Assembly: GCF_036781485.1 (NCBI RefSeq)
Contig: NZ_DAIQAX010000005.1
Location: forward strand, 69,504 to 106,111
Direction: 5' to 3'
DNA: 36,608 nucleotides
Source of the DNA: Thermocrinis sp.
GTDB taxonomy: Bacteria; Aquificota; Aquificia; Aquificales; Aquificaceae
Shown piece after piece: positions 1 through 7,741 of this stretch; the first letter of the stretch is position 1, and each line of letters opens with the position of its first letter. Below the pieces are notes generated by a model. That model was not told the origin of the DNA. It searched no databases and saw nothing but the letters and a program-made list of their open reading frames with translations. The position numbers were made by a program, and so were the translations under genes.

Positions 1-3
1 CTT

Positions 4-10
4 ACCTCCC
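4..10 (-). promoter_or_regulatory. Ribosome-binding site of a gene starting beyond the left edge
   Basis: Read on the minus strand, the bases just downstream of the first gene's stop codon spell a strong Shine-Dalgarno sequence (GGGAGGT followed by AAG). A start codon should lie within a few bases outside position 1. The oxidase gene cluster therefore probably continues to the left with at least one more minus-strand gene. No coding sequence of that gene is inside the window. Confidence 0.6.
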
Positions 11-20
11 TCTTTGTATT

Positions 21-548
21 TTAACCACCGTTTATGTATTCTTCAACCTTTTTCCACTGGCTCCAACCTTTAATATAAACGTCTTCTATTTTCTTAATGT
101 TTAGCTTTCTAAGTTTTTTGTATTCTGCTAAGTCTTCTAAAAATCTCCTTAGGTGCTCTTCCGTGTCAAAGTATAGTAAATCTTTTCCTTCTCTGGCTAC
201 GCAGTATTGATCTTCTTTTTTTACAAAACCCATGCAGACTGGACACCTAACCTTTTCTGGTGGTTTGGGAAGTCTTCGCCTCTCTTCCCTCTTTTCCATA
301 AAGGCGTGGAAAGCCAAAGCTAATATAAACCCAGCAAAGACACCCTCTATTGCAAAAGACTGAAGGGCAGAGATCCTTCCGCTTAAGAAACCAAAAAGAG
401 AAAGAAGAATGCCAGAGGTGGTAATTCCCGCTGTAATGAACACGTATTTAAGAGCTATACCCTTAAAGATAAAGAGGATCACCATAAGAAAACCAAAGAC
501 CTCAAAGAGCCTCGAAGCAAATATCAGAAGATGCCCTATTTCACTCAT
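21..548 (-). CDS. Membrane protein with C-terminal NosL-like cysteine domain
   Basis: This is a 175-residue protein with two parts. Residues 5-83 hold about three hydrophobic segments. Residues 100-165 form a soluble domain beginning with CPVCMG (Cys102, Cys105, Met106), followed by Cys116, a DLLYFDTEEHLRRFL stretch and a late IKGWSQWK stretch. That order (CxxC plus Met, a K-D-phobic-FD strand, a helix ending in RFL, then a tryptophan strand) resembles NosL, the Cu(I)-binding lipoprotein of nitrous oxide reductase assembly, although NosL usually has CxxCGM. The start overlaps the stop of the preceding small gene by ATGA, so the two are probably co-translated. It is the last visible gene of a cytochrome oxidase operon. 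A role in copper handling for the CuA or CuB site is an inference; the NosL resemblance is judged by eye. Confidence 0.7.
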   Translation of the reverse strand: MSEIGHLLIFASRLFEVFGFLMVILFIFKGIALKYVFITAGITTSGILLSLFGFLSGRISALQSFAIEGVFAGFILALAFHAFMEKREERRRLPKPPEKVRCPVCMGFVKKEDQYCVAREGKDLLYFDTEEHLRRFLEDLAEYKKLRKLNIKKIEDVYIKGWSQWKKVEEYINGG

Positions 549-739
549 CGGCTTTCCTTTGGTAGTTCTGTAGGCTTAAATAGAGGGAGGTTTTTCACGT
601 TTTTAAGCCTGTATATGAAATACTCCCTATTCTTTTCTGAAAGAGCCATACCAAGAAGTCCAGTTAGAAAACTGGCAAGAACAAAAAGCCCCACAAGTGT
701 TCCAACTATTCTAACCCTTCTTTGCCTTGTTTCATCCAT
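545..739 (-). CDS. Small single-span membrane protein in the cox cluster
   Basis: This 64-residue protein is not recognised. It has a short basic N-terminus (RQRRVR), one transmembrane segment at about residues 11-32, and a polar tail of about 30 residues rich in Lys and Pro. By the positive-inside rule the N-terminus should be cytoplasmic and the tail periplasmic. A good Shine-Dalgarno (GGAGGA, 745-750) lies five bases before the ATG at 739. It sits between coxA and the NosL-like gene and overlaps the latter by four bases. It could be a small accessory oxidase subunit or assembly factor, but only position supports that. Confidence 0.7.
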   Translation of the reverse strand: MDETRQRRVRIVGTLVGLFVLASFLTGLLGMALSEKNREYFIYRLKNVKNLPLFKPTELPKESR

Positions 740-760
740 AAAAGTCCTCCTTTACAAAGC

Positions 761-778
761 CCCGCCCGATGGGGCGGG
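761..778 (-). terminator. GC-only hairpin between coxA and the small membrane gene
   Basis: A perfect 7-bp stem of CCCGCCC and GGGCGGG with a 4-base loop lies 34 bases after the coxA stop and shortly before the next gene's ribosome-binding site. On the minus strand it is followed only by GCTTTG, a weak U-run. It may be a partial terminator or a 3' stabiliser that sets the oxidase genes apart from the two downstream small genes, rather than a full stop. Confidence 0.4.
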
Positions 779-812
779 AAAAGTAGCCACAGCACGAGGC
801 GCACCATAAAGC

Positions 813-2459
813 TTATATATGAGTGTGATAGCCTTTGTAGTAAGCATAAGGATGCCAATCTTCTGGCACTTCTATTGGATACTCCTTGAAGTTATGAGGA
901 CCTACGGGTGTGTCCGTCTTTGTCCACTCAAGGGATGGAGATCCCCAAGGGTTATCTGGAGCCTTTGGACCCCACAGGCTCTTGATCCAGTTGATGAAGC
1001 TCAAAAGCACACCAATTCCCAGTATTACCGCACCCACCGTTTGAATTTGCATCAAGCTAACCCACTCTGCTATAGGTGGATAGTCTGGATACCTTCTGGG
1101 CATACCATGAACCATACCCATATACATTTGGAAGAAGTAGAAGATGTTAGCACCTATGAGCATCAGCCAAAAGCTCAGCTTTGCAAGTCTTTCTGAATAC
1201 ATTTTGCCTATGATCTTTGGATACCAGTAATACATACCGCTGAAGGCTCCAAAGGTCAAAGCCATACCAAGCACGTAGTGAAAGTGTCCTACGACGAACA
1301 AAGAGTCAGATATACCCAAGTCTATGGAAACCATAGCGTTTGGAATACCGGTAAGACCCCCTATTAGGAACATGAGGATCCCACCTAAGGTAAAGAGCAT
1401 TGGAGAGTTGAACCTTATGGCTCCCTTGTGCAGGGTTGCAACCCAGTTGAAGATCTTTATACCGGTTGGCACTGCAACAAACAGTGTGGTGTATGAGAAG
1501 ATAACCCTAGTCCAGTCTGGCACACCGGAGACGAACATGTGGTGTACCCATGTGGAGAATCCTACCAAAGCTATGGCGTATATAGCAAACATCATGGATA
1601 TGTAACCAAAGATGGGTTTTCTGGACATGGTGGAGATAACTTCAGAGAATACACCAAAGGCTGGCAAGATCATTATGTAAACAACTGGGTGGGAGTAAAA
1701 CCAAAGAAGGTGCTGATACAGTAGTGGGTCTCCACCCAAAGCTGGATTGTAGAAGTTTGTTCCAAGGTATTTGTCAGTAAACAGTAGCACGCCTGCACCA
1801 AGTAATGCCGGCACTCCAAAGAGGTTTATAAGACTTGCTGCCATTATGGTATGCACGAACAGGTTTAACTTTGTCCAACCCAGTCCCTTGGCCCTGAGGC
1901 TAACGATGGTGGTGATCATGTTTACTGAACCAGCGGTTGAAGATATCCCATAAAGGGTAACTATCATTATGTAAAGGACTGTAGAACCCGCGTTTTCGTT
2001 CAAGGAGTATGGTGGATACCCTGTCCATAGCATCATAATCCAGTTTTGGGGTATAAGTGTTAAAAGCACCAAGACGCTTGCGCCGAAGAAGGCCCAGTAT
2101 CCAAAGGCGTTGAGTCTTGGAAAGGCCAAATCCTTTGCCCCTATCATCAAGGGAACCAATATGTTCGCAAATCCACCCACCCATACGTTAACTGCCCACC
2201 AGAGCAGTAAGACCGCACCGTGTCCTGTTAGCAGGTAGTTGTAAAGGTCCGCCCCCGTTTTGCCATACATGTCTGGGAGCTGTATGCCGGGCACAGTTTG
2301 CTCGAACCTGATGAGCAAACCAAAGAGCCCAGCTACCGCAAAGTAGAGCAGTGAAGTTACAAGGTAGAGCATACCCACCTTTTTGTGGTCTGTGGTAAAG
2401 AGCCACTCTTTTAAAGTGGCTCCGTACCATGGGACTGAAGGAACCTTAGCTACCGCCAT
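813..2459 (-). CDS. coxA: Cytochrome c oxidase subunit I, A2-type haem-copper oxidase
   Basis: This 548-residue polytopic protein is the catalytic subunit that reduces O2 to water and pumps protons. Visible ligands are His80 (low-spin haem, in TGHGAV), His257 and Tyr261 of the CuB His-Tyr cross-link (YSHPVVY, 255-261), the HH pair 306-307 (CuB), and His392/His394 (GHFHYVLG, haems). The usual XGHPEV glutamate of the D-channel is replaced: the motif here is YSHPVV. This marks the A2 family described for Thermus caa3 and Rhodothermus oxidases. Length is normal for subunit I without a fused subunit III. A strong ribosome-binding site (AAGGAGGTGC) precedes the ATG, almost identical to those of coxB and coxC. 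coxB lies 18 bases upstream. Confidence 0.97.
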   Translation of the reverse strand: MAVAKVPSVPWYGATLKEWLFTTDHKKVGMLYLVTSLLYFAVAGLFGLLIRFEQTVPGIQLPDMYGKTGADLYNYLLTGHGAVLLLWWAVNVWVGGFANILVPLMIGAKDLAFPRLNAFGYWAFFGASVLVLLTLIPQNWIMMLWTGYPPYSLNENAGSTVLYIMIVTLYGISSTAGSVNMITTIVSLRAKGLGWTKLNLFVHTIMAASLINLFGVPALLGAGVLLFTDKYLGTNFYNPALGGDPLLYQHLLWFYSHPVVYIMILPAFGVFSEVISTMSRKPIFGYISMMFAIYAIALVGFSTWVHHMFVSGVPDWTRVIFSYTTLFVAVPTGIKIFNWVATLHKGAIRFNSPMLFTLGGILMFLIGGLTGIPNAMVSIDLGISDSLFVVGHFHYVLGMALTFGAFSGMYYWYPKIIGKMYSERLAKLSFWLMLIGANIFYFFQMYMGMVHGMPRRYPDYPPIAEWVSLMQIQTVGAVILGIGVLLSFINWIKSLWGPKAPDNPWGSPSLEWTKTDTPVGPHNFKEYPIEVPEDWHPYAYYKGYHTHI

Positions 2460-2477
2460 GGTCGCACCTCCTTTATT

Positions 2478-3209
2478 TTATTGAGTTGTTTGCTGAGGAG
2501 TTTGTTCTGCGGCTTGTCCTTCTCCAAGCCATTTTTTGAACTCTTCCTCTGGCACCACCTTTAGGATGGCAAACATACGAGAGTGCCAGGTTCCGCAGTA
2601 CTCTCTGCAGAATACGAAGTATTCACCTGGCTTGTTGATCTGGAACCAAAGCTTTGTGATCCTTCCGGGCACCGCGTCTTCTGTGATCTTTGCGGGATGG
2701 ACAAAGAAAGAATGGATCACATCCCTTGAGGTCAAATATACCTTAACGGGCTTTCCTGCGGGAATGTATGCCTTTTGCTCTTCTGGTGCGGTATATCCCT
2801 CCTGGTTAAAGAAGGCGTAAACCTTCTTTCCGTTTGGATATTCAAACTCCCATCCCCACATGAAAGCAACTACTTTGATCTCCATAGCACCCTCTGGAGC
2901 ATTCCTTTGCTTTACAAAATTTGCAAAGGAGTAAGTTCCGAGGAAAAGCACTATTATGATGGGTATAACAGTCCAGACGACCTCAAGGGCTGTGTTTCCT
3001 TCAATGTGCTCTCCTTCCTCACGTTCTCCCTTTTTGTAACGATACTTAATGGCAAAGTAGATGGATGGAATAGCTACTACAAGGTAAATAAGCACCGCCA
3101 CCCAGAACCAAACCTTTACGGAGTTTTCCCAGTAGGCTCTGGGATAGGCAAGCACTTCCTCTGCAAACACTGACCCCACAAGAGCCAGCAAAGCCAAAAG
3201 ATACTTCAT
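2478..3209 (-). CDS. coxB: Cytochrome c oxidase subunit II with CuA site
   Basis: This 243-residue protein takes electrons from cytochrome c at the periplasmic face. A signal peptide (cut after about residue 16, SVFA) is followed by two transmembrane segments at about 33-54 and 76-98, then a cupredoxin domain. All CuA ligands are present: His166, Cys201, Glu203, Cys205, His209 and Met212. There is no CXXCH, so the haem c domain seen in caa3 oxidases is absent and a separate cytochrome c must donate electrons. The C-terminus ends in a Gln/Thr-rich tail (QTPQQTTQ). The ATG overlaps the sco stop by ATGA, and its ribosome-binding site lies inside the last codons of sco. Confidence 0.97.
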   Translation of the reverse strand: MKYLLALLALVGSVFAEEVLAYPRAYWENSVKVWFWVAVLIYLVVAIPSIYFAIKYRYKKGEREEGEHIEGNTALEVVWTVIPIIIVLFLGTYSFANFVKQRNAPEGAMEIKVVAFMWGWEFEYPNGKKVYAFFNQEGYTAPEEQKAYIPAGKPVKVYLTSRDVIHSFFVHPAKITEDAVPGRITKLWFQINKPGEYFVFCREYCGTWHSRMFAILKVVPEEEFKKWLGEGQAAEQTPQQTTQ

Positions 3210-3976
3210 GGTTGCACCTCCTTGGTTCTTTTAATAAAAGCGTAAGCAAGGGTAAAGCCACCCAAGCTTAGGCCAGCTATAGCAAACAAAACTATCGGGT
3301 TTAGCCCGTATTTACCCGTGTTGGGGTCGTATTTATAGCAAACCATGAAGGCTACATCCACTATGGTGTTTTTTGTGATCCTAAAGGTCTCAGCTTCTGC
3401 CAAGGCGATTCTGAAGTCTATCTCCCTTGGGGATATACCATACAAGTATCTTGATACCTTTCCCTCTGGGTCTAAGAACATAACCACGTTTGGATGGACA
3501 AAGACTCTATCTTGCCTCGAGTAAAAGAACCTGTAGCCCACGGATTCAGAAAGTTTTTTGATGTCCTCTTCCTTCATAATGCCAAAGGTCCATCTGTCGG
3601 AGGAGATCCCGAGTTTCCTTTTGAACTCCTGCAGGTCTCTTAGAGTGTCCTCCTTGTCAAAGGAAAGGACCACGCCTTTAAAATCCTTCCCTACTCCTTT
3701 GGAAGCTTCTATGGCGTTTTTGATTATAAGAGGGCATGCAGAATCGCAGGTGTAGTAGCCCAAGATCAGAGCGGTGGGATGTCCTTTGATGTAGTTCAAG
3801 AGCCTATGGGTATTTCCTCTTTCATCCACAAACTCCACATCCGCAACACGATTGCCCAAATATTTCTCTTCCTCTATCTGTAAAATGCTCGGGTCAAAGA
3901 AGCCTTCATGGCTTTTAGGCGAGGGAACTGCCCAAACGGACCCCAACAGGACAATCAGGGCTAAAACCCACCTCAT
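3206..3976 (-). CDS. sco: SCO1/SenC-type copper chaperone for CuA
   Basis: This 256-residue protein has a thioredoxin fold and delivers copper or reducing power to the CuA centre of CoxB. It has an N-terminal signal sequence (about 1-16), the copper motif CDSAC (Cys77 and Cys81) and the distal histidine His160 in the VHPNVV stretch. Unlike most SCO proteins, which are anchored at the N-terminus, it also has a C-terminal transmembrane segment (about 226-247) followed by a basic tail (KRTKE). The protein is therefore probably tethered by its C-terminus after signal cleavage. It lies between coxC and coxB, overlapping coxB by four bases, so chaperone and target are translated together. Confidence 0.93.
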   Translation of the reverse strand: MRWVLALIVLLGSVWAVPSPKSHEGFFDPSILQIEEEKYLGNRVADVEFVDERGNTHRLLNYIKGHPTALILGYYTCDSACPLIIKNAIEASKGVGKDFKGVVLSFDKEDTLRDLQEFKRKLGISSDRWTFGIMKEEDIKKLSESVGYRFFYSRQDRVFVHPNVVMFLDPEGKVSRYLYGISPREIDFRIALAEAETFRITKNTIVDVAFMVCYKYDPNTGKYGLNPIVLFAIAGLSLGGFTLAYAFIKRTKEVQP

Positions 3977-3979
3977 GGC

Positions 3980-4756
3980 TTAAAAAGTCCCGTAAGAACC
4001 CACTATGTAAGCGGTACCAGCTACCAAAAGCCAAGCCAAATCCACAAAGTGCCAGTAGAAACTTGCCGCCTTTATGGGCGTCACCTTTCCTAAGGCTTTA
4101 CCACTGGTTAATAAAAGTACCAACTGCATACCTATACCTACGATAACGTGAGAGGCGTGAACACCTGTTAGCGTGTAAAAGCCCGTGCCATACATGTTGG
4201 CGCTAATAGTAAAGCCCTTTTCCCACAGATGCATCCACTCCCAAATGTGAATAACCAAGAACAGGGTGCCCAAAACCATAGTGGCTACAAGCCACATGCG
4301 GTATCCGCCCAGGTCGTTGTGCTCCAAGGAATGTTCCGCTCTGTAGATGGTGTAGCTGGATGCCCAAAGAATTAGGGTAAGAAGTCCAACAAGAGGCAAG
4401 TTCATTCCACCTTCAGGGATCCACTTTGTGACCCACTCGGTAGCATGGGCGACTCTTGCCATCCAAAAGCCTGCAAAGATGGAACCGAATATGACGATTT
4501 CCGCAAAGACAAACCAAACCATCCCCTGAAAACCATGTCCCTGATCCTGTTCCTTTGAAAAGTGCTCATTGGCCCATCCAACCACACCTATGACCAAGAG
4601 GACGAGGGCTACGCCTGCAAGGATGAGCCCTACAAGGCTCCATCCCCAGCCAAAGTAAGCAACCGCCGCCAGAGAAAGGACAAGTGGCACCAAACCTACT
4701 GGTAAGCCCCAAGGGCTCGTCTCGTGATGCGCTGCATGTGCTCCCTCATGCGCCAT
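3980..4756 (-). CDS. coxC: Cytochrome c oxidase subunit III
   Basis: This 258-residue integral membrane protein is the non-catalytic core subunit III. It has seven predicted transmembrane segments and the family stretches FAEIVIFGSIFAGF, TGVHASHVIVG and SFYWHFVDLAW. The conserved Glu of the second block and the HxxxG pattern of the TGVH block are present. The first 14 residues are rich in His, Ala and Glu (AHEGAHAAHHE), a possible metal-binding tip. It is the first gene of the cox operon, with a GGAGGTGC ribosome-binding site just before the ATG and a promoter about 30 bases upstream. sco begins four bases after its stop. Confidence 0.95.
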   Translation of the reverse strand: MAHEGAHAAHHETSPWGLPVGLVPLVLSLAAVAYFGWGWSLVGLILAGVALVLLVIGVVGWANEHFSKEQDQGHGFQGMVWFVFAEIVIFGSIFAGFWMARVAHATEWVTKWIPEGGMNLPLVGLLTLILWASSYTIYRAEHSLEHNDLGGYRMWLVATMVLGTLFLVIHIWEWMHLWEKGFTISANMYGTGFYTLTGVHASHVIVGIGMQLVLLLTSGKALGKVTPIKAASFYWHFVDLAWLLVAGTAYIVGSYGTF

Positions 4757-4787
4757 CCTTGCACCTCCTTATAGGATTCTAATTATT

Positions 4788-4816
4788 GATATAAATCACA
4801 TTTTTCCTTTTGTCAA
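4788..4816 (-). promoter_or_regulatory. Sigma-70-type promoter of the cox operon
   Basis: On the minus strand a perfect -35 box TTGACA (4811-4816) is followed after exactly 17 bases by TATATC (4788-4793) as the -10 box. Transcription should start near 4780, leaving a leader of about 25 bases with the coxC ribosome-binding site. This is the best-scoring promoter in the divergent coxC-tyrS gap. Confidence 0.65.
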
Positions 4817-4835
4817 GTCCAAACTAAATAATTTC

Positions 4836-4863
4836 TTAACTTTTTTATCGTTTTTTATAAAAT
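4836..4863 (+). promoter_or_regulatory. Possible promoter of the tyrS operon
   Basis: TTAACT (4836-4841) and TAAAAT (4858-4863) with a 16-base spacer face tyrS within an AT-rich stretch. The match is only moderate and such boxes occur by chance in AT-rich DNA. No better candidate was found between 4757 and 4923, and no other feature was seen there. Confidence 0.3.
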
Positions 4864-4923
4864 TAGCCTACCCAAAATTACACAAATTAACTCTAACAGT
4901 TTGGCTTAAAATAAAAAGAAGCT

Positions 4924-6114
4924 ATGATGCCTATAGAAAAATCGCTTAGCCTGATAAAAGAGGGCGTTTCGGAAATCATAGAAGAGGAAGAGCTCGTAGA
5001 AAAGCTAAAAAAGGGTAAGCCCCTTCGGATAAAAGCTGGCTTTGATCCCACCGCTCCGGACCTTCATCTCGGACATACTGTCTTGCTTCAAAAACTCAGA
5101 CAATTTCAGCAGCTTGGACACGAGGTCTATTTTGTGATAGGAGACTTCACTGCTATGATAGGGGACCCAACCGGAAGAAGTGAAACAAGGCCTCCGCTTT
5201 CAAGAGAAGAAGTCTTAGAGAATGCAAAAACTTATGAGCATCAGGTTTTTAAAATACTTGACCCAGAAAAGACGAACATAGTCTTCAATAGCACCTGGCT
5301 TTCAGAACTCGGCACTGATGGGCTAATAAAGTTGGCTGGAAAGTACACGGTGGCGAGAATGCTTGAAAGGGATGACTTTTCCAAGCGCTTCAGGGAGGGA
5401 AACCCTATATTCATCCATGAGTTCATCTATCCGTTGCTTCAGGGCTACGATTCGGTTGTTTTAAAGGCGGATGTGGAGCTTGGCGGAACAGACCAAAAGT
5501 TTAACCTTTTGGTGGGAAGGGACTTGCAGAGAGCTTATGGACAAGAACCCCAAGTATGCATTACCCTTCCCCTGTTAGTGGGCTTGGATGGAGTTAAAAA
5601 GATGTCCAAGTCATACGGAAATTACGTAGGTATAACAGAAGAACCAGAAATTATGTTTGGTAAAATCATGTCTATATCTGACGAGCTTATGTGGGATTAT
5701 TACCTTTTGCTTACAGACTATAGCAAAGAGGAGATAGAGGAGTTTAAAAAGAGTATGCATCCTATGGATGCAAAAAAACAGCTTGCTTATACCATAGTTC
5801 AGCGTTTCCACGGAAAAGAGGATGCGGACAGGGCTTTAGAGTTTTTTGTAAAGACCTTTTCTGAAAGGGAGTTTCCGGAGGATGCACCAGTTTTAGAGGT
5901 GCCCTTTGGCCACAGAAGAAAGGCTTACGAGCTTTTATTTGAGCTTGGCTTGGAACCTTCAAAAAACTCCGCAAGAAGGGTTATAGAAGGTGGAGGTTTT
6001 AGGATAAACGGAAGGAAGATAGAAGATCCTTTTCAGGAAATTGAAGTTCTCCAAGAGCTTAAAATACAGTTAGGGAAGAAGAGGTTTTATAGGCTGGTTC
6101 CTAAGAAGGAGTGA
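4924..6114 (+). CDS. tyrS: Tyrosyl-tRNA synthetase
   Basis: This 396-residue class I synthetase charges tRNA-Tyr. The HIGH box appears as HLGH (48-51, after FDPTAPDL) and the KMSKS loop is intact at 226-230. The C-terminal part (about 335-396) is an S4-type RNA-binding domain, with a NSARRVIEGGGFRING stretch. The length and the FDPTAPDLHLGH signature fit the shorter bacterial TyrRS subtype often called TyrZ-like. Two ATG codons stand side by side (4924 and 4927); the ribosome-binding site (AAAAAGAAG) is weak for either. It is the first gene of a plus-strand cluster and overlaps the alternative GTG start of lpxD. Confidence 0.97.
   Translation: MMPIEKSLSLIKEGVSEIIEEEELVEKLKKGKPLRIKAGFDPTAPDLHLGHTVLLQKLRQFQQLGHEVYFVIGDFTAMIGDPTGRSETRPPLSREEVLENAKTYEHQVFKILDPEKTNIVFNSTWLSELGTDGLIKLAGKYTVARMLERDDFSKRFREGNPIFIHEFIYPLLQGYDSVVLKADVELGGTDQKFNLLVGRDLQRAYGQEPQVCITLPLLVGLDGVKKMSKSYGNYVGITEEPEIMFGKIMSISDELMWDYYLLLTDYSKEEIEEFKKSMHPMDAKKQLAYTIVQRFHGKEDADRALEFFVKTFSEREFPEDAPVLEVPFGHRRKAYELLFELGLEPSKNSARRVIEGGGFRINGRKIEDPFQEIEVLQELKIQLGKKRFYRLVPKKE
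6106..6111 (+). promoter_or_regulatory. Ribosome-binding site that fixes the lpxD start
   Basis: AAGGAG at the end of tyrS lies five bases before the ATG at 6117, but it runs into the in-frame GTG at 6111. The ATG at 6117 is therefore the better start, two codons shorter than the longest reading frame. Confidence 0.7.
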
Positions 6115-6116
6115 GT

Positions 6117-7088
6117 ATGAACTTTACTGCATCCGAGGTAGCACAGCGTATAGGTGGCAAGCTATTTGGAAAGGACTTAAGGCTAAAAGGGATCTCCTCC
6201 GTCCAAAGACCAGAGGAAGGCACCATAATTTTTTGTCCCTCTCTTAGAGATTTTGAAAACGTAAGGGAAAAGAGAGAAATAACGGTGGTGGTTTCTCAAA
6301 AAGTCAATCACGAAAGCTATATACTTGTAGAAGATGTAAAGCTTTCTCTGGCAAGGTTTCTTAACTTCTACTTTAATGAAGAGCACCCTTCTGGAATTTC
6401 TCCTAATGCTTATGTAGAGGATTCTGCGGTCATAGGAAAGGATGTTTATGTGGGACCCTTCGCTTACGTTGGAAAACATGTGGTTTTAGAAGACGGAGTA
6501 AAGGTATATCCTTTTTGCTACATAGGGGACTATACTCACATAGGCAAGGGAAGCATACTTTTTAGCGGGGTAAAGGTGTATCCAAGGTCCGTTATAGGTA
6601 AAAGGGTAAGAGTGCATAGCGGAGCGGTTATAGGTGCAGACGGCTTTGGCTATTACATAACAAAGGAAGGTATTTTCAAACTAAACCATATAGGTAACGT
6701 GATCATTGAGGATGACGTAGAGATAGGGGCAAACACCACTATAGACAGGGCTATGATTGACAGCACAGTTATAGGCAGAGAAACAAAGATAGACAACTTG
6801 GTTATGATAGCTCACAATTGTGAGATAGGGGAAAGAAACATAGTAGTCAGTCAGGTAGGATTGTCTGGAAGCGTAAAAACTGGTAAAAATGTAGTCTTAG
6901 CTGGGCAGGTGGGTGTGGCGGATCATGTGCATATTGGAGATAACGTGCAAGTTGCTGCCAAATCGGGTGTTTCAAAAGACTTGGAGCCAAACAAAACCTA
7001 TGGGGCAAACCTGCCAGCCATAGAGTGGAGTAAGTGGAAGAGAATTTACGTGTATCTTCTTAAATTACCGGAGCTGTTTAAAAAATGA
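6117..7088 (+). CDS. lpxD: UDP-3-O-acylglucosamine N-acyltransferase
   Basis: This cytoplasmic trimeric acyltransferase adds the N-linked acyl chain in lipid A synthesis. The N-terminal uridine-binding domain (about 1-95) is followed by a long left-handed beta helix of hexapeptide repeats (about 98-290; for example SAVIGKDVYVGPFAYVG) and a C-terminal helix. The catalytic His is in MIAHNCEIG (about 238-246). The length of 323 residues is normal. It shows that the organism makes lipopolysaccharide. It follows tyrS directly and overlaps the next gene by ATGA at 7085-7088. Confidence 0.95.
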   Translation: MNFTASEVAQRIGGKLFGKDLRLKGISSVQRPEEGTIIFCPSLRDFENVREKREITVVVSQKVNHESYILVEDVKLSLARFLNFYFNEEHPSGISPNAYVEDSAVIGKDVYVGPFAYVGKHVVLEDGVKVYPFCYIGDYTHIGKGSILFSGVKVYPRSVIGKRVRVHSGAVIGADGFGYYITKEGIFKLNHIGNVIIEDDVEIGANTTIDRAMIDSTVIGRETKIDNLVMIAHNCEIGERNIVVSQVGLSGSVKTGKNVVLAGQVGVADHVHIGDNVQVAAKSGVSKDLEPNKTYGANLPAIEWSKWKRIYVYLLKLPELFKK

Positions 7089-7741
7089 TACTAAAAGTTT
7101 TGCCTGTGGGACCCTTAAGTATGAACTGCTCTGTGGTCATAGACGAGGAAAGCAGCCAATCTGCGGTAATAGACCCAGGGGCGGACGCTGATGCCATTTT
7201 AAAAGCCTTAGAAAACACAGAACCTAAGCTAATATTGGCAACTCACGGACACATAGACCACGTGGGACAGGTAAAAAAGCTAAGAGAACAGCTAAAAATT
7301 CCATTCCTTATGCACAAGGCGGATGTGTTTTTGCTGAACGACCCAATATGGAACGGTTTTGATAAATACGTAGGTGCAGATCTTCCTTGTCCAGAGCCAG
7401 ATGGTTTTTTGGAAGATGGCCAGGAGCTTTTCGTAGGTAGTACAAAACTTAAAGTTTTGCACACACCGGGACACACACCAGGACATTGCTGTTTTTACAT
7501 TGAAGATCAAAGGGTTCTCATAGCGGGAGATTTGCTCTTTAGAAGTTCTGTTGGAAGGTGGGACCTGCCCGGCGGAGACCTCCAACAGCTAAAAAGATCT
7601 CTCCACAGAGTAATCTCAGAAATTCCGGAAGATACATCGGTAGTGTGCGGACACGGAGAAGGAACAACCATAGGAAGGGAAAAGAGGTTTAATCCATTGC
7701 TCAGAGATATATTATCAAGATGGCAGAGCTCTCTGTTCTAA
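7085..7741 (+). CDS. Metallo-beta-lactamase-fold hydrolase, glyoxalase II-like
   Basis: This 218-residue protein is a complete MBL-fold hydrolase. The dinuclear metal site is visible: THGHIDH at 53-59 (His54, His56, Asp58, His59), a histidine in HTPGHTPGH (126-134), Asp149 (AGDLLF) and His190 (CGHGEGT). It lacks the C-terminal substrate domain of true hydroxyacylglutathione hydrolases and is closer in size to the YcbL-type group. The natural substrate cannot be told from sequence. It overlaps lpxD by four bases and the following glycosyltransferase gene by 22 bases, so it is translated as part of the cluster. Confidence 0.9.
   Translation: MILKVLPVGPLSMNCSVVIDEESSQSAVIDPGADADAILKALENTEPKLILATHGHIDHVGQVKKLREQLKIPFLMHKADVFLLNDPIWNGFDKYVGADLPCPEPDGFLEDGQELFVGSTKLKVLHTPGHTPGHCCFYIEDQRVLIAGDLLFRSSVGRWDLPGGDLQQLKRSLHRVISEIPEDTSVVCGHGEGTTIGREKRFNPLLRDILSRWQSSLF

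Noticed and set aside
761..778. Hairpin after coxA as a full rho-independent terminator
   Set aside because: The following U-run is too short and the next two genes have no promoter of their own that I can see.
1900..2430. Second minus-strand frames inside coxA
   Set aside because: They are out-of-frame readings of coxA codons in conserved membrane segments.
531..3755. Several open frames of 60-130 codons on the plus strand across the cox operon
   Set aside because: They lie opposite strongly recognised oxidase genes, lack ribosome-binding sites and show no protein-like composition.
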